From DASUHT01 sp038230835 (GTDB lineage: Bacteria; Actinomycetota; Thermoleophilia; Gaiellales; JAICJC01), in NCBI GenBank assembly GCA_038230835.1, contig JBBRMM010000009.1, forward strand, positions 1 to 64,000: 64,000 nucleotides of DNA. Direction: 5' to 3'. Shown here piece after piece: positions 52,622-61,546 of this stretch. The notes beneath the pieces were generated by a model. That model was given only the letters and a program-made list of their open reading frames with translations, had not been told where the DNA came from and searched no databases. Positions within the stretch are counted from its first letter, which is position 1. Each line of letters starts with the position of its first letter. The position numbers were made by a program, and so were the translations under genes.

Positions 52622-54382
52622 ATGCCGGACGCGCTGATGGAGCGAAGGATCGAGGCGGTGCTTGAGTCCGTTCGACGCCCGTCGCGCTACATCGGCGGCG
52701 AGGTCAACCAGGTGTGCAAACCCCAGGCGACGTCGCTGGTCGTGCTCTGCTACCCCGACGCGTACGAGGTCGGGATCTCGAATCAGGCACTGCAGATCCT
52801 GTACGACCAGGTGAACCGGCGGCCGAACGTGGCCGCCGAGCGCGTGTACTGCCCGTGGCCGGACATGGCGGACGCCATGCGCCGCGAGGGCATTCCGTTG
52901 TTCACGCTTGAGTCGTGGCGGGCCGTGCGCGAGGCGGATCTGCTCGGCATCACGCTGCAGGCCGAGCTGACCTACTCCAACGTGCTCGAGGTGCTCGACC
53001 TGGCCGGCATCCCCCTGCGCGCGCGTGACCGCACCGAGCAGCACCCGATCGTGGTGGCGGGCGGCCCGAGCGCCTCCAACCCGGCGCCGCTGGCGCCGTT
53101 CTTCGATGCCTTCTTCATGGGTGAGTCGGAGGACGGGTTCGAGCAGGTGCTGGATGCCGTCGAGGCGGTGCCCGGCCGCGCGGCCCGGCTCGATCGGCTG
53201 GCCGAGAACCCCTTCGTCTACCTCCCTGCGCGCGGACGGCACGAGGTCAAACGCTCGATCTACACCGAGTTCGGGATCGAGACCCAACCGACCCGCGTGG
53301 TCGTGCCCTACGCCTCGGCGATCTTCTCGCGGGCGTCGGTCGAGGTCATGCGCGGATGCACCCGCGGCTGCCGCTTCTGCCACGCCGGCACGTGGTACCG
53401 GCCCGTGCGCGAGCGGCCTGCCGAGCAGGTGGTCGAGGCCGGCATGAAGCAGCTCGGCTGTACCGGCTACGACGAGCTCTCGCTGACCTCACTGGCGACC
53501 AGCGACTACACCGACGTGCTGCCGGCGATTCAGGAGATCAAGCGCCGCGCGCCCACGCTGCACCTGTCGCTGCCGTCCAACCGGGTGGACACCGGGCCGG
53601 TCGCGCTGATGGCGGCGGCCAACGCGCGCCAGAGCTCGATCACGCTCGCGCCCGAGGCGGCCACCCAGCGGATGCGCGACATCATCTGCAAGACGATCAC
53701 CGACGAGATGATCGAGGGCGCCATCGAGGCCGCCTTCACGGCCGGTTACACCAGCCTCAAGATGTACTTCATGATCGGGTTGCCGCGCGAGACCCGCGCC
53801 GAGGTGCAGGGGATCGTCGACTACGGCATCCGCGCCCGCGAGATCGGGCGCCGGGTGGGCCGCGGGCGCTTCAGCGTGCACGTGAGTGCATCCAACTTCG
53901 TGCCCAAGCCGCACACGCCGTTTCAGTGGGAGGGTATGGAGGCCCGGGGGCAGTTGGCGGCGAAACATGCATACATGCGTCGCGCGATGCCCACCCGCCA
54001 GATCAGGCTCTCGCTGCACGACCTGCGCACCTCGATGCTGGAGGGCGCACTGGCGCGCGCTCCGGAGTCCACCGCAGATGCGGTCGAAGCGGCCTGGCGG
54101 GCCGGGGCGCGCTTCGACGCATGGCCGGAGATGTTCCAGGAGCCGGCCTGGGAGAAGGCGTTCGCGTCGCTCGGCACCAGCATCGACGCCGAGGCGACGC
54201 GTGAATACGGCGAGTGGGACGAGCTGCCATGGGACAACGTGCGCTCGGGCCTCTCCAAGGAATTCCTGCTGGACGAGTGGTGGCAGAGCCGGGCCGAAGT
54301 GGCCACCGGCGACTGCCGGTGGGACGGCTGTGCCGACTGCGGAGCATGTTACGGCCCCGTCCGAAACAAGCTGATGAATTGA
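52622..54382 (+). CDS. Radical SAM protein with B12-binding-like N-terminus (TIGR03960 type)
   Basis: 586 residues from ATG 52622; ATG 52613 is used by the -10 box. N-terminal region with PDAYEVGISNQALQILYDQ (B12-binding-like fold), then the radical SAM core with RGCTRGCRFCHAGTWYRP (CxxxCxxC iron-sulfur site, about residues 245-260) and a C-terminal Cys cluster (CRWDGCADCGACYG). Always paired with DUF2344, here the next gene. The pair is placed beside RNase E/G and L21/L27 in many bacteria; its substrate is not established. Confidence 0.9.
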   Translation: MPDALMERRIEAVLESVRRPSRYIGGEVNQVCKPQATSLVVLCYPDAYEVGISNQALQILYDQVNRRPNVAAERVYCPWPDMADAMRREGIPLFTLESWRAVREADLLGITLQAELTYSNVLEVLDLAGIPLRARDRTEQHPIVVAGGPSASNPAPLAPFFDAFFMGESEDGFEQVLDAVEAVPGRAARLDRLAENPFVYLPARGRHEVKRSIYTEFGIETQPTRVVVPYASAIFSRASVEVMRGCTRGCRFCHAGTWYRPVRERPAEQVVEAGMKQLGCTGYDELSLTSLATSDYTDVLPAIQEIKRRAPTLHLSLPSNRVDTGPVALMAAANARQSSITLAPEAATQRMRDIICKTITDEMIEGAIEAAFTAGYTSLKMYFMIGLPRETRAEVQGIVDYGIRAREIGRRVGRGRFSVHVSASNFVPKPHTPFQWEGMEARGQLAAKHAYMRRAMPTRQIRLSLHDLRTSMLEGALARAPESTADAVEAAWRAGARFDAWPEMFQEPAWEKAFASLGTSIDAEATREYGEWDELPWDNVRSGLSKEFLLDEWWQSRAEVATGDCRWDGCADCGACYGPVRNKLMN

Positions 54383-54396
54383 GATGAGCGACCGAT

Positions 54397-55044
54397 TTGA
54401 CATATCGAATCACCTTCGCGGTGGCCGGCAGGGCACGCTTCCTGTCACACCTCGAAACCGTTGACATGATGCTGTCCGCGCTTCGCCGCGCGGGCTTCGA
54501 GATCGCCCTTTCGAAGGGCCCAAAACCCCGGCCGGTGATCGCCCTGGCGTTCCCGCGTGCGGTCGGGGTCGAATCGCTTGCCGAGCTGGCCGACGTCGAC
54601 CTGCTCGGAGATCACGACCCGGCGACGGTGGGCGAGCGGCTGGCCAACCAGCTGCCGATGGGTTTCACCGTGGTCGGCGTGACCCACGCCATCGGCAAGC
54701 CGGCGGCATCCCGGGTGCACAGCATCCAGTACGTGGCCGAGGTTGCCGACGACGTCGACTGGGAGCGCGCGCTGGGTGCGTATCACGCCGCCGAGCAGGC
54801 TCTGGTGACCCGCCGCGCGCCCGACAAGGCTGACAAGCAGATCGACGTCAAGCGCTCGTGCGCATCCGTTGCGCACGAGCCCGGCCGGCTCGACTTCGAG
54901 CTGGAGCTGACCGCGACGGGCGTCGCCCGTCCGGAGGAAGTTGTCCAAGTGGTTGCCGCCGCCATCGGCGCGACCCCGACCATCAACCGGCTGGTGCGCA
55001 CGCGGATCGTGCTGCGCTCGGAGCCGGTGGGAGTACTTACGTGA
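54397..55044 (+). CDS. DUF2344 radical SAM-associated protein (TIGR03936)
   Basis: 215 residues, TTG start 54397. MTYRITFAVAGRARFLSHLE, MMLSALRRAGFEIALSKGP and PRPVIALAFPRAVGVES are the family signature; a C-terminal part shows the expected beta region. Partner of the radical SAM gene 14 bp upstream; overlaps RNase G by 4 bp. Confidence 0.9.
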   Translation: MTYRITFAVAGRARFLSHLETVDMMLSALRRAGFEIALSKGPKPRPVIALAFPRAVGVESLAELADVDLLGDHDPATVGERLANQLPMGFTVVGVTHAIGKPAASRVHSIQYVAEVADDVDWERALGAYHAAEQALVTRRAPDKADKQIDVKRSCASVAHEPGRLDFELELTATGVARPEEVVQVVAAAIGATPTINRLVRTRIVLRSEPVGVLT

Positions 55045-57431
55045 CACTGACATCGAATATCACCAAGACCATCCTGATCTCCGTCGACCTCTCCGAGTTG
55101 CGGGTTGCCGTGCTCGAGGAAGGGCAGACCGTCGAGGCGCTGATCGAGCGCCGCGGCAAGGGATCGCTGGTCGGGAACATCTACAAGGGCAAGGTCGACA
55201 ACGTGCTGCCCGGTATGGAGGCCGCCTTCATCGACATCGGCCTCCCCAAGAACTGCTTCCTGCACCAGGACGACGTGGTGCTGCCCGGGCTTGATCCCAA
55301 GGAGCGGCGCAAGCGCCGCATCCAGGAGCTGCTGAAGCCGGGCCAGGAGGTGCTGGTCCAGGTCGTCAAGGACCCGATGGGCACGAAGGGCGCGCGCGTG
55401 ACCATGGAGCTCTCGCTGGCCGGCCGGTTTCTGGTGCTGTCGCCGCAGGGCGAGGGCTCCGGGGTGTCCCGGAGGCTGCCCGACGGCGATCGCGAGCGGC
55501 TGCGCGACGCCGCCAAGAAGCTCGAGGCGAAGGACGTCGGGATCATCGTTCGCACCGCCGCCGCCGGCGCGAGCGACGAGGATCTGGAGCGCGACCTGCG
55601 GTTCCTGCGTCACCTGTGGGCGCACGTCTCGAGCAAGGTGCCCGCGGCCAAGTCGCCCAGCCTCGTCCACGCCGAGGCCGACCTGTCGCTGAAGGTGATC
55701 CGCGACCTGCTGGCCCGCAACGTCGATCGCGTGCTGGTCGATTCCGACCGCCAGTACCGCCGCATCCTCGGGTGGGTGCGCACCACGCAGCCCGAGCTGG
55801 TCGACCGGATCCACCTGCACACGGGCTCGACGCCGCTGTTCGAGGAGTTCGGCGTCGACGCGGCCATCCGCTCGACGCTCAACCGCCGGGTGGATCTGCC
55901 ATCGGGCGGCTACCTGCTGTTCGACTTCGCCGAGGCGTTCACGGTGATTGACGTCAATACCGGCCGCTTCGTCGGCAGCGGGGGCGGCCGGCTCGAGGAC
56001 ACGATCACGCGCAACAACATCGAGGCCGCGAAGGAGGTCGTGCGCCAGCTGCGGCTGCGCGACATCGGCGGCATCATCGTGGTCGATTTCATCGACATGG
56101 CGTCTCAGAAGAACCGCACCGAGGTGCTGAACGTGATGCAGTCCGAGCTCGAGAAGGACCGCACCAAGACCTACCTGGTCGAGATCTCGCCGCTGGGCCT
56201 GGTCGAGATGACCCGCCAGAACGTGACCGAGGGCGTGCGCGAGATCCTCACCCGCACCTGCCCGACGTGTGGCGGCGAGGGCGTGGTGCTGTCCGAGGAG
56301 ACGATGGCGGTCGAGGCTGAACGGCGACTGCGAAAGCTCGCCCGGACCGCCGGCGGGGACGCGTTCCTGGTCAAGATGAACGCCAAGGTGGCGTCGCTGC
56401 TGGTCGGGCCTGGAGGTGCCAAACTGCTCGAGCTGGAGCGGGACACGGGCAAGTTCTTCTCGCTGGAGCCGCACGAGCGGCTGCCGCTGGAGGAGGTCGA
56501 GATGCTGGCCTCCGGCTCGCGGGAGGAGATCCAGGCCGGCAAGCCGACGGTCACCGAGGGTTCCGAGGTGAAGCTCAAGGTGGCGGAGCCGCACATGTAC
56601 AACCTGACCGACGGTGTCGGCCATGTCAACGGCTACCCGGTCGTGGTCGGCGGGGCGATCGGCTACATCGGCCAGGATCATCTGGTCCGCATCGACCGTG
56701 TTTCGCGCACGACCGCATTCGCCTCGCTGCTCGACGCCAAGCCGTCGGCGATCGAACTGCCGCCCGAGCCGGGTGGGATCGAACTGCCCGAGTTCGACCG
56801 CGAGGTCGGCGAGCGGCTGGAGCTCGAGCAGCGGTCGCGGCGCACCACCCGCAAACGGGCGCCGGCCAAGAAGAAGCCGGCCGAGCCGGCGGCCAAGGAC
56901 GCCGACGAGGGTGACGCGGCCGCGCCGGCCAAGCCCAGGCGCACCCGTACCCGCAAGACCGCCGCCTCCGAGCCTGCCGCCGATGGGGCTGCCGCCGATG
57001 CAGCGGTCGAGCCGCCGGCCTCCGACGAGGATGGCGTCGTCAACGAGCCTGGTGAGGACGATGCCAGCCCCAGGAAACGGAGGCGTGGCCGCCGCGGCGG
57101 TCGCGGCCGCAGCCGGGGAACGGGCGCTGCGGTCGCCGATGATGGTGCGAGCCCGGACGGCGACGCGCCTGTCGCGCCGCTCGAGCCGCCGGCCGAAGCC
57201 CCCACCGAAGCCGGCGAACCGGCCGCCAAGCCCGCGCCGCGACGGCGCCGGACGCCCGCCAAGCCGAAGCCCGAGGCTTCGGCAGACGGCCCCGCTGACG
57301 GCGCGGGGGTGGTCGAGCAGGCCGCCGCGACGCTGGTCGAGGTTTCACCGGTGGTGGTCGACGCCGCGCCCGACCGGACCGCGGCGGAGCGGCGGAAGAG
57401 CGGGCTCATCGGCAAGCTCCTCGGCGGTTGA
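55041..57431 (+). CDS. rng: Ribonuclease E/G
   Basis: 796 residues from GTG 55041. S1 RNA-binding domain with GSLVGNIYKGKVDNVLPGM, 5'-sensor/RNase H-like parts, catalytic DNase I-like region (FTVIDVNTGRFVG and IIVVDFIDM, with the two metal-binding Asp), zinc-link TCPTCGGEG, and a small domain. From about 580 to 796 lies a disordered Ala/Pro/Lys/Arg-rich tail typical of the long actinobacterial forms, which may bind RNA or degradosome partners. Processes rRNA and mRNA. Next to L21/L27, as in many genomes. Confidence 0.95.
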   Translation: MTLTSNITKTILISVDLSELRVAVLEEGQTVEALIERRGKGSLVGNIYKGKVDNVLPGMEAAFIDIGLPKNCFLHQDDVVLPGLDPKERRKRRIQELLKPGQEVLVQVVKDPMGTKGARVTMELSLAGRFLVLSPQGEGSGVSRRLPDGDRERLRDAAKKLEAKDVGIIVRTAAAGASDEDLERDLRFLRHLWAHVSSKVPAAKSPSLVHAEADLSLKVIRDLLARNVDRVLVDSDRQYRRILGWVRTTQPELVDRIHLHTGSTPLFEEFGVDAAIRSTLNRRVDLPSGGYLLFDFAEAFTVIDVNTGRFVGSGGGRLEDTITRNNIEAAKEVVRQLRLRDIGGIIVVDFIDMASQKNRTEVLNVMQSELEKDRTKTYLVEISPLGLVEMTRQNVTEGVREILTRTCPTCGGEGVVLSEETMAVEAERRLRKLARTAGGDAFLVKMNAKVASLLVGPGGAKLLELERDTGKFFSLEPHERLPLEEVEMLASGSREEIQAGKPTVTEGSEVKLKVAEPHMYNLTDGVGHVNGYPVVVGGAIGYIGQDHLVRIDRVSRTTAFASLLDAKPSAIELPPEPGGIELPEFDREVGERLELEQRSRRTTRKRAPAKKKPAEPAAKDADEGDAAAPAKPRRTRTRKTAASEPAADGAAADAAVEPPASDEDGVVNEPGEDDASPRKRRRGRRGGRGRSRGTGAAVADDGASPDGDAPVAPLEPPAEAPTEAGEPAAKPAPRRRRTPAKPKPEASADGPADGAGVVEQAAATLVEVSPVVVDAAPDRTAAERRKSGLIGKLLGG

Positions 57432-57464
57432 GGTCGGCCTGCTTCGGGCCCGAATTGGCTCTGG

Positions 57465-57470
57465 TACGAT
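57465..57470 (+). promoter_or_regulatory. Extended -10 box (TGG-TACGAT) before rplU
   Basis: TACGAT with TGG before it ends 10 bp before ATG 57481; the mRNA leader would be of at most a few bases. Confidence 0.4.
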
Positions 57471-57480
57471 TCTCGGGCTC

Positions 57481-57861
57481 ATGTACGCGGTGATCAAGGT
57501 CGGCGGCAAGCAGTACCGAGTCCAGCAGGGGCAGAAGCTCCTGGTGGATCGGCAGCCGCATGACGCCGGCGCCGGATTCACGCCCGAGGTGCTGATGACC
57601 GGCGGCGACCCGGTGGTCACCGACCGCGGCAAACTGGAGGGCGCAGTGACGGCCACCGTGGTCGAGCACCTGCGGGGCGAGAAGATCAAGGTCTTCACGT
57701 TCAAGCCCAAGCGGGGGTTCAAGAAGACGCGCGGTCACCGGTCGGAGCTGTCACGGATCAGCATCGACTCGATCGGTGCCGCCGCGGCCGCCAAGCCCAA
57801 GCGGGCGCCGCGCAAGAAGCCTGACTCCGCACCCGCCCCGGAGGCCACCGATGGCGCATAA
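57481..57861 (+). CDS. rplU: 50S ribosomal protein L21
   Basis: 126 residues. MYAVIKVGGKQYRVQQGQKL is the L21 start; FKPKRGFKKTRGHRSELSRI binds 23S rRNA. About 20 extra Ala/Lys/Pro residues at the C-terminus are typical of high-GC members. Overlaps rpmA by 11 bp. Confidence 0.97.
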   Translation: MYAVIKVGGKQYRVQQGQKLLVDRQPHDAGAGFTPEVLMTGGDPVVTDRGKLEGAVTATVVEHLRGEKIKVFTFKPKRGFKKTRGHRSELSRISIDSIGAAAAAKPKRAPRKKPDSAPAPEATDGA

Positions 57862-58108
57862 GAAGGGCCTTGGCTCGTCGAAGAACGGTCGCGACTCGAA
57901 CGCGCAGCGGCTCGGTGTCAAGGTGTTCGCCGGCCAGACCGTGACCGCCGGCTCGATCATCGTCCGTCAGCGCGGCACCCGCTTCTACCCGGGTGACGGC
58001 GCCGGGCTGGGCGGCGACGACAGCGTGTTTGCAATGGTCGACGGCACCGTCGAGTTCGTCCGGCGCAACAACCGGCGCTACATCAACGTGCAGGCCCAGA
58101 CCGCCTAA
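57851..58108 (+). CDS. rpmA: 50S ribosomal protein L27
   Basis: 85 residues: MAHKKGLGSSKNGRDSNAQR, then LGVKVFAGQTVTAGSIIVRQ and GVGDDSV-type region as GGDDSVFAMVDG. Its N-terminus reaches the peptidyl-transferase centre. Begins inside the rplU end. Confidence 0.97.
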   Translation: MAHKKGLGSSKNGRDSNAQRLGVKVFAGQTVTAGSIIVRQRGTRFYPGDGAGLGGDDSVFAMVDGTVEFVRRNNRRYINVQAQTA

Positions 58109-58133
58109 GCGGTCGCTGCCGGCCACCGGTGCG

Positions 58134-59414
58134 ATGTTCGCCGATCGTGCAACCGTGGAGGTCAGGGCCGGCCGCGGCGGCAACGGCTGCGTCAGCTTCC
58201 GCCGGGAGAAGTACGTCCCTCGCGGCGGGCCCGACGGCGGGGACGGGGGTGACGGCGGCGATCTCGTTCTGGTGGCCACCGGCGACCTGCGCGACCTGAC
58301 CGCCTTTCGCTTCGCCTCCCACTTCAAGGCGCAGCGAGGCCAGAACGGGCGGGGGGCGGGCAAGAACGGCCGGCGCGGCGAGACGCTCGAGCTCCGGGTG
58401 CCGGTGGGCACGCAGGTGTGCCACCGCGATTCCGGGGCGGTGGTGGCCGACCTCGCCCACGACGGTGCCCGCGCCGTTGTCGCACGCGGCGGGATGGGCG
58501 GGAAGGGCAATCGGCACTACGCAACCTCCACCCACCGTGCGCCGGAGACGGCCCAGGTGGGCGAGCCGGGCGACGAGCTGTGGCTCGAGCTGCGCCTCAA
58601 GCTGGTCGCCGACGCGGCACTGCTGGGGTTCCCCAACGCGGGCAAGTCCTCGCTGCTGCGCCGGATCTCGAATGCCAAGCCCAAGGTGGCCGACTACCCG
58701 TTCACCACCATCGAGCCCGTGCTGGGGACGGTTGAGGACGGTGAGGGTCGCCAGCTCACGGTGGCCGATGTCCCGGGCCTGCTGGAGGGCGCGAGCGACG
58801 GGGTTGGGCTCGGCCACGAGTTCCTCGCCCACCTCGAGCGAGCCCGAGTGCTGATCCACCTGGTCGAGGCCGGCGCGGGCGCGGACGAGATCGAGCGCAG
58901 GCGCCGGGCGATCAACCACGAACTGGCGTTGCACGGCGGCGGTCTGGCCGACCGCCCGCAGATGTTCGTGCTCTCCAAGATCGACCTCGTCCACGAGCGC
59001 GAGCAGGCCCGGTTGGTGGGCGAGACCGGCGCGCTATTGGCCTGCTCGTCGGCGTCCGGAGAGGGCATCGCGGAGCTTCGATCGACGCTCTTCGAACGCG
59101 TCGCCGGGCTGGCCGTCCCGGTGCTGACGGCACCTGAGCCCGAGCTGGCCGACTATCTCGAGTACCGTCCCGCCGGCCCGTCCCGGCGCCCGTTTCGGAT
59201 CCTGCGCGACGCCGGTGAGCTGCGGGTGGCGGGGCGCGATCTGGAACGGCGGGTGGCGTCGCTGGATCCGCAGGACGACGGCGCCGTCGCGCGGCTGGCC
59301 GCCGAGCTGGAGCGGCTCGGGGTGGACGACGCATTGCGCGACGCCGGCGCGAAGCCCGGCGACGACATCCTGCTGGGCGCCCACCGGTTCACCTTCCAGC
59401 CGAGGGCGTCGTGA
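58134..59414 (+). CDS. obg: Obg GTPase (ribosome assembly)
   Basis: 426 residues. N-terminal Obg fold (Gly-rich GGNGCVSFRREKYVPRGGPD), G domain with G1 GFPNAGKSS, G2 region DYPFTT, G3 DVPGLLEGA, G4 SKID and G5 SSA-like, and a C-terminal OCT domain (ADYLEYRPAGPSRRPF). Involved in 50S assembly and stress response. Usually follows L21/L27, as here. Confidence 0.95.
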   Translation: MFADRATVEVRAGRGGNGCVSFRREKYVPRGGPDGGDGGDGGDLVLVATGDLRDLTAFRFASHFKAQRGQNGRGAGKNGRRGETLELRVPVGTQVCHRDSGAVVADLAHDGARAVVARGGMGGKGNRHYATSTHRAPETAQVGEPGDELWLELRLKLVADAALLGFPNAGKSSLLRRISNAKPKVADYPFTTIEPVLGTVEDGEGRQLTVADVPGLLEGASDGVGLGHEFLAHLERARVLIHLVEAGAGADEIERRRRAINHELALHGGGLADRPQMFVLSKIDLVHEREQARLVGETGALLACSSASGEGIAELRSTLFERVAGLAVPVLTAPEPELADYLEYRPAGPSRRPFRILRDAGELRVAGRDLERRVASLDPQDDGAVARLAAELERLGVDDALRDAGAKPGDDILLGAHRFTFQPRAS

Positions 59415-59971
59415 GCAACGCGAAGCGGATCGGCGTGTTCGGGGGCCAGTTCGACCCGCCGCACAACGCGCACCTGGCCGTCGTCAGCGCGGCTCGTGTG
59501 GAGCTTGATCTCGACAGGGTGCTGGTGATCCCCGACGCTGCGCCCCCGCATCGACCCCAGCCGGCGCTGGACGCCGGCGTGCGCTACCGGCTCGCGCATG
59601 TCGCGTTTCGCGACGAGCCCCGGGTCACGGTCAGCCAGATGAGTCTGGCTCCGGGTGCGCCGGTGTACATGGCCGACACGCTGGAGCGGCTGGCGTCTCT
59701 GGGGGATCTGCACCTGATCATCGGCGCCGACCAGCTGGCCGTGTTCGACACCTGGCACCGTCCGGAGCGGATCCGCGAGCTCGCCACGCTGGTGGTTGCG
59801 CCGCGGCCCGGGGTGCGGGTCGATCCGGCAGGAGTGGAGATACTGAACATGCCTGCCGTCGACCTGGCCTCGACCGATCTGCGGGCGGCGATCGCCGGCG
59901 GTGAGGACGTGTCTGCGAAGCTGCCGCCCGGGGTGTGGGCGATGATCCAGCGGGAGCGCCTGTACGACTGA
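59411..59971 (+). CDS. nadD: Nicotinate-nucleotide adenylyltransferase
   Basis: 186 residues, GTG overlap with obg. IGVFGGQFDPPHNAHLAV is the nucleotidyltransferase HxGH motif (here HNAH), LIIGADQL and LASTDLR (the ISSTxxR motif) complete it. Makes NaAD in NAD synthesis. Upstream of rsfS as is usual. Confidence 0.95.
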   Translation: MSNAKRIGVFGGQFDPPHNAHLAVVSAARVELDLDRVLVIPDAAPPHRPQPALDAGVRYRLAHVAFRDEPRVTVSQMSLAPGAPVYMADTLERLASLGDLHLIIGADQLAVFDTWHRPERIRELATLVVAPRPGVRVDPAGVEILNMPAVDLASTDLRAAIAGGEDVSAKLPPGVWAMIQRERLYD

Positions 59972-59980
59972 CCGCTTTGC

Positions 59981-59986
59981 TACGCT
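59981..59986 (+). promoter_or_regulatory. Extended -10 box (TGC-TACGCT), leaderless type
   Basis: TACGCT with TGC before it ends 7 bp before ATG 59994, so transcription should start on that ATG. Confidence 0.45.
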
Positions 59987-59993
59987 GCGGCCA

Positions 59994-60017
59994 ATGGTCA
60001 AGGAGACAGCCGACTGA
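59994..60017 (+). CDS. Seven-codon leader mini-ORF overlapping rsfS start
   Basis: ATG GTC AAG GAG ACA GCC GAC TGA (MVKETAD). Its TGA (60015-60017) overlaps the CTG start of rsfS (60014) as CTGA, the way coupled genes overlap in ATGA. Its own AAGGAG forms the ribosome binding site of rsfS. It may act as a coupled leader; see finding. Confidence 0.4.
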   Translation: MVKETAD

Positions 60018-60364
60018 CTGATTCGCTTCACCTCGCGCACCGGATCGCATCGCTCGCCGCCGAGAAGCTCGCGAGTGACATCGTCATCCTCGATATGCGC
60101 GGCGTGGTCAGCTATACGGACTGGTTCGTAATCTGCAGCGGGCGAAACCCTCGCCAGACCCAGGCGATCTCGGACGAGATCCACACCGGCCTGAAGCGCG
60201 ATCGGGTCATCCAGCAGCGGATCGAGGGCCAGCAGCAGGGTGACTGGATCCTGCTCGACTACCTGGATGTGGTTGTGCACGTGTTCACGCCGGAGGCGCG
60301 GGTGTACTACCGGCTGGAGTCGCTGTGGGGCGAGGTGCCCAGCGAGTCCTACGCGGCAGGGTGA
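60014..60364 (+). CDS. rsfS: Ribosomal silencing factor RsfS, CTG start
   Basis: 116 residues if started at CTG 60014: LTDSLHLAHRIASLAAEKLA, then SDIVILDMRGVVSYTDWFVI and ICSGRNPRQTQAISDEI. The first part is the conserved N-terminal helix of the family, so the ATG at 60095 would remove 27 conserved residues. No ATG, GTG or TTG in frame is available; CTG has AGGAG 8 bp upstream. RsfS binds L14 and blocks subunit joining in poor conditions. Ends overlapping the DUF2203 gene by 4 bp. Confidence 0.9.
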   Translation: MTDSLHLAHRIASLAAEKLASDIVILDMRGVVSYTDWFVICSGRNPRQTQAISDEIHTGLKRDRVIQQRIEGQQQGDWILLDYLDVVVHVFTPEARVYYRLESLWGEVPSESYAAG

Positions 60365-60765
60365 GCGACCCGCGGCTGTTCACGGTCGCCGAGGCACAGG
60401 CCCTGCTCGACGAGCGAGTGCGGGCGCTGGTCGAGCGGATGGTCGGCGAGCGTGCGCGCAGCCGTGATCTCGAGACGCGCTGGAACGCGCTGGTGATCGT
60501 GGTCGGCTCGAACGGCGGCAACTTCGACATTCCGGAGGTGAAGGAACTCCGAGCGGGCCTCGAGGCGGTACACGCCTCGCTGCGTGGCATGCTTGCGGAG
60601 CTGGACGAACTGGGGATCCTCGTCAAGGACGTCGATCGCGGGCTGATCGACTTCCCGGCGGTGGTCGAGGGCACCGCGGCGCTGCTGTGCTGGCAGGTGG
60701 GGGAGGACCGGATCGGCTTCTGGCACACCCCCGAAGACGGTTTCGCCGGACGGCGGCCGCTGTGA
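60361..60765 (+). CDS. DUF2203 family protein
   Basis: 134 residues from GTG 60361. RLFTVAEAQALLDERVRAL, LGILVKDVDRGLIDFPA and GEDRIGFWHTPEDGFAGR match DUF2203 (PF09969). The conserved late part (RIGFWH, FAGRRPL) looks like a possible metal or nucleotide site but no function is known. Operon with rsfS and the next gene (4-bp overlaps). Confidence 0.85.
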   Translation: MSDPRLFTVAEAQALLDERVRALVERMVGERARSRDLETRWNALVIVVGSNGGNFDIPEVKELRAGLEAVHASLRGMLAELDELGILVKDVDRGLIDFPAVVEGTAALLCWQVGEDRIGFWHTPEDGFAGRRPL

Positions 60766-61304
60766 GCGCGGGCACCCAACTCGATCAGGCGCTGGCGGCG
60801 GAGGCCCGCGCGTACCGGCTGCTGCTCGCCGGCGACGATGCCCGGGCGGAGCTGGTCGAGGCCCGCGACCGCTACCTCGACTCGCATGCCGAGACCGGCC
60901 CCACGAGCTGGGGACGGTTGCTGGGGGCGCTCAAGCTGGCGATCCTCGCCGGCGACGGGGTGGAGGCGATCGCCGAGCGGGCACTCGCGGAGACCACGGC
61001 GGCCGACTCGCCGGCATCGGGGTACGTGCGTGCGCTCGCCCAGGTGGCAAGCGGCGTCAGCCCCGACGTGTCGCTGATGGTCGCTGCAGGCGGAGTGTTC
61101 GAACGCACCGGGCGGGCCCTGGCGGGCCTTGGTGAACATGACGCGGTGGCCTATGCCGCAGCTCTAGGCGAGATCGTCGCTGATTTCGAGGCCCGCTCCG
61201 AACACCTGTCCGGCGTGCCCTTCGCCGACACGGCGGCGGTGCTCGAGCGACTCGCAGAACAGCGCGGGATGGCCGCCCATCCCCACAGCCCGGTGCTCCC
61301 CTGA
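60762..61304 (+). CDS. Helical protein of unknown function
   Basis: 180 residues from GTG 60762, overlap with DUF2203. Ala/Glu-rich helices (LAAEARAYRLLLAGDDARA, GRLLGALKLAILAG, AAALGEIVADFEARSEH), resembling helical-repeat proteins. No motif recognised; conserved place after DUF2203 suggests a linked role. Confidence 0.65.
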   Translation: MSAGTQLDQALAAEARAYRLLLAGDDARAELVEARDRYLDSHAETGPTSWGRLLGALKLAILAGDGVEAIAERALAETTAADSPASGYVRALAQVASGVSPDVSLMVAAGGVFERTGRALAGLGEHDAVAYAAALGEIVADFEARSEHLSGVPFADTAAVLERLAEQRGMAAHPHSPVLP

Positions 61305-61326
61305 CCCGGGTATACTGCCCGCGCAC

Positions 61327-61399
61327 GGGGCTATAGCTCAGCTGGGAGAGCGCCACGCTGGCAGCGTGGAGGTCGTCGGTTCGAGCCCGACTAGCTCCA
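61327..61399 (+). tRNA. tRNA-Ala (anticodon GGC)
   Basis: 73-nt cloverleaf: acceptor GGGGCTA/TAGCTCC (one G-U), anticodon arm CCACG-CTGGCAG-CGTGG (anticodon GGC), T arm GTCGG-TTCGAGC-CCGAC, discriminator A, no CCA. TATACT at 61312-61317 is a clear -10 box. Confidence 0.95.
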
Positions 61400-61546
61400 T
61401 TCCACTTGTGTGTGTCCGCGTATGATCGCCTTGCCTACGCTGACCGCGTGGAATGTGCGCCTGTGCGGACGGTCGATGCGGTTTCGAGTTCGAGGGGACG
61501 GGTCGATAGCCGATCCGGCTGCGGCGGGCGGTACTGTCTTGTCGCG

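Noticed and set aside
60095..60364. rsfS starting at ATG 60095
   Set aside because: It would remove the conserved N-terminal helix; the CTG at 60014 with AGGAG is better.
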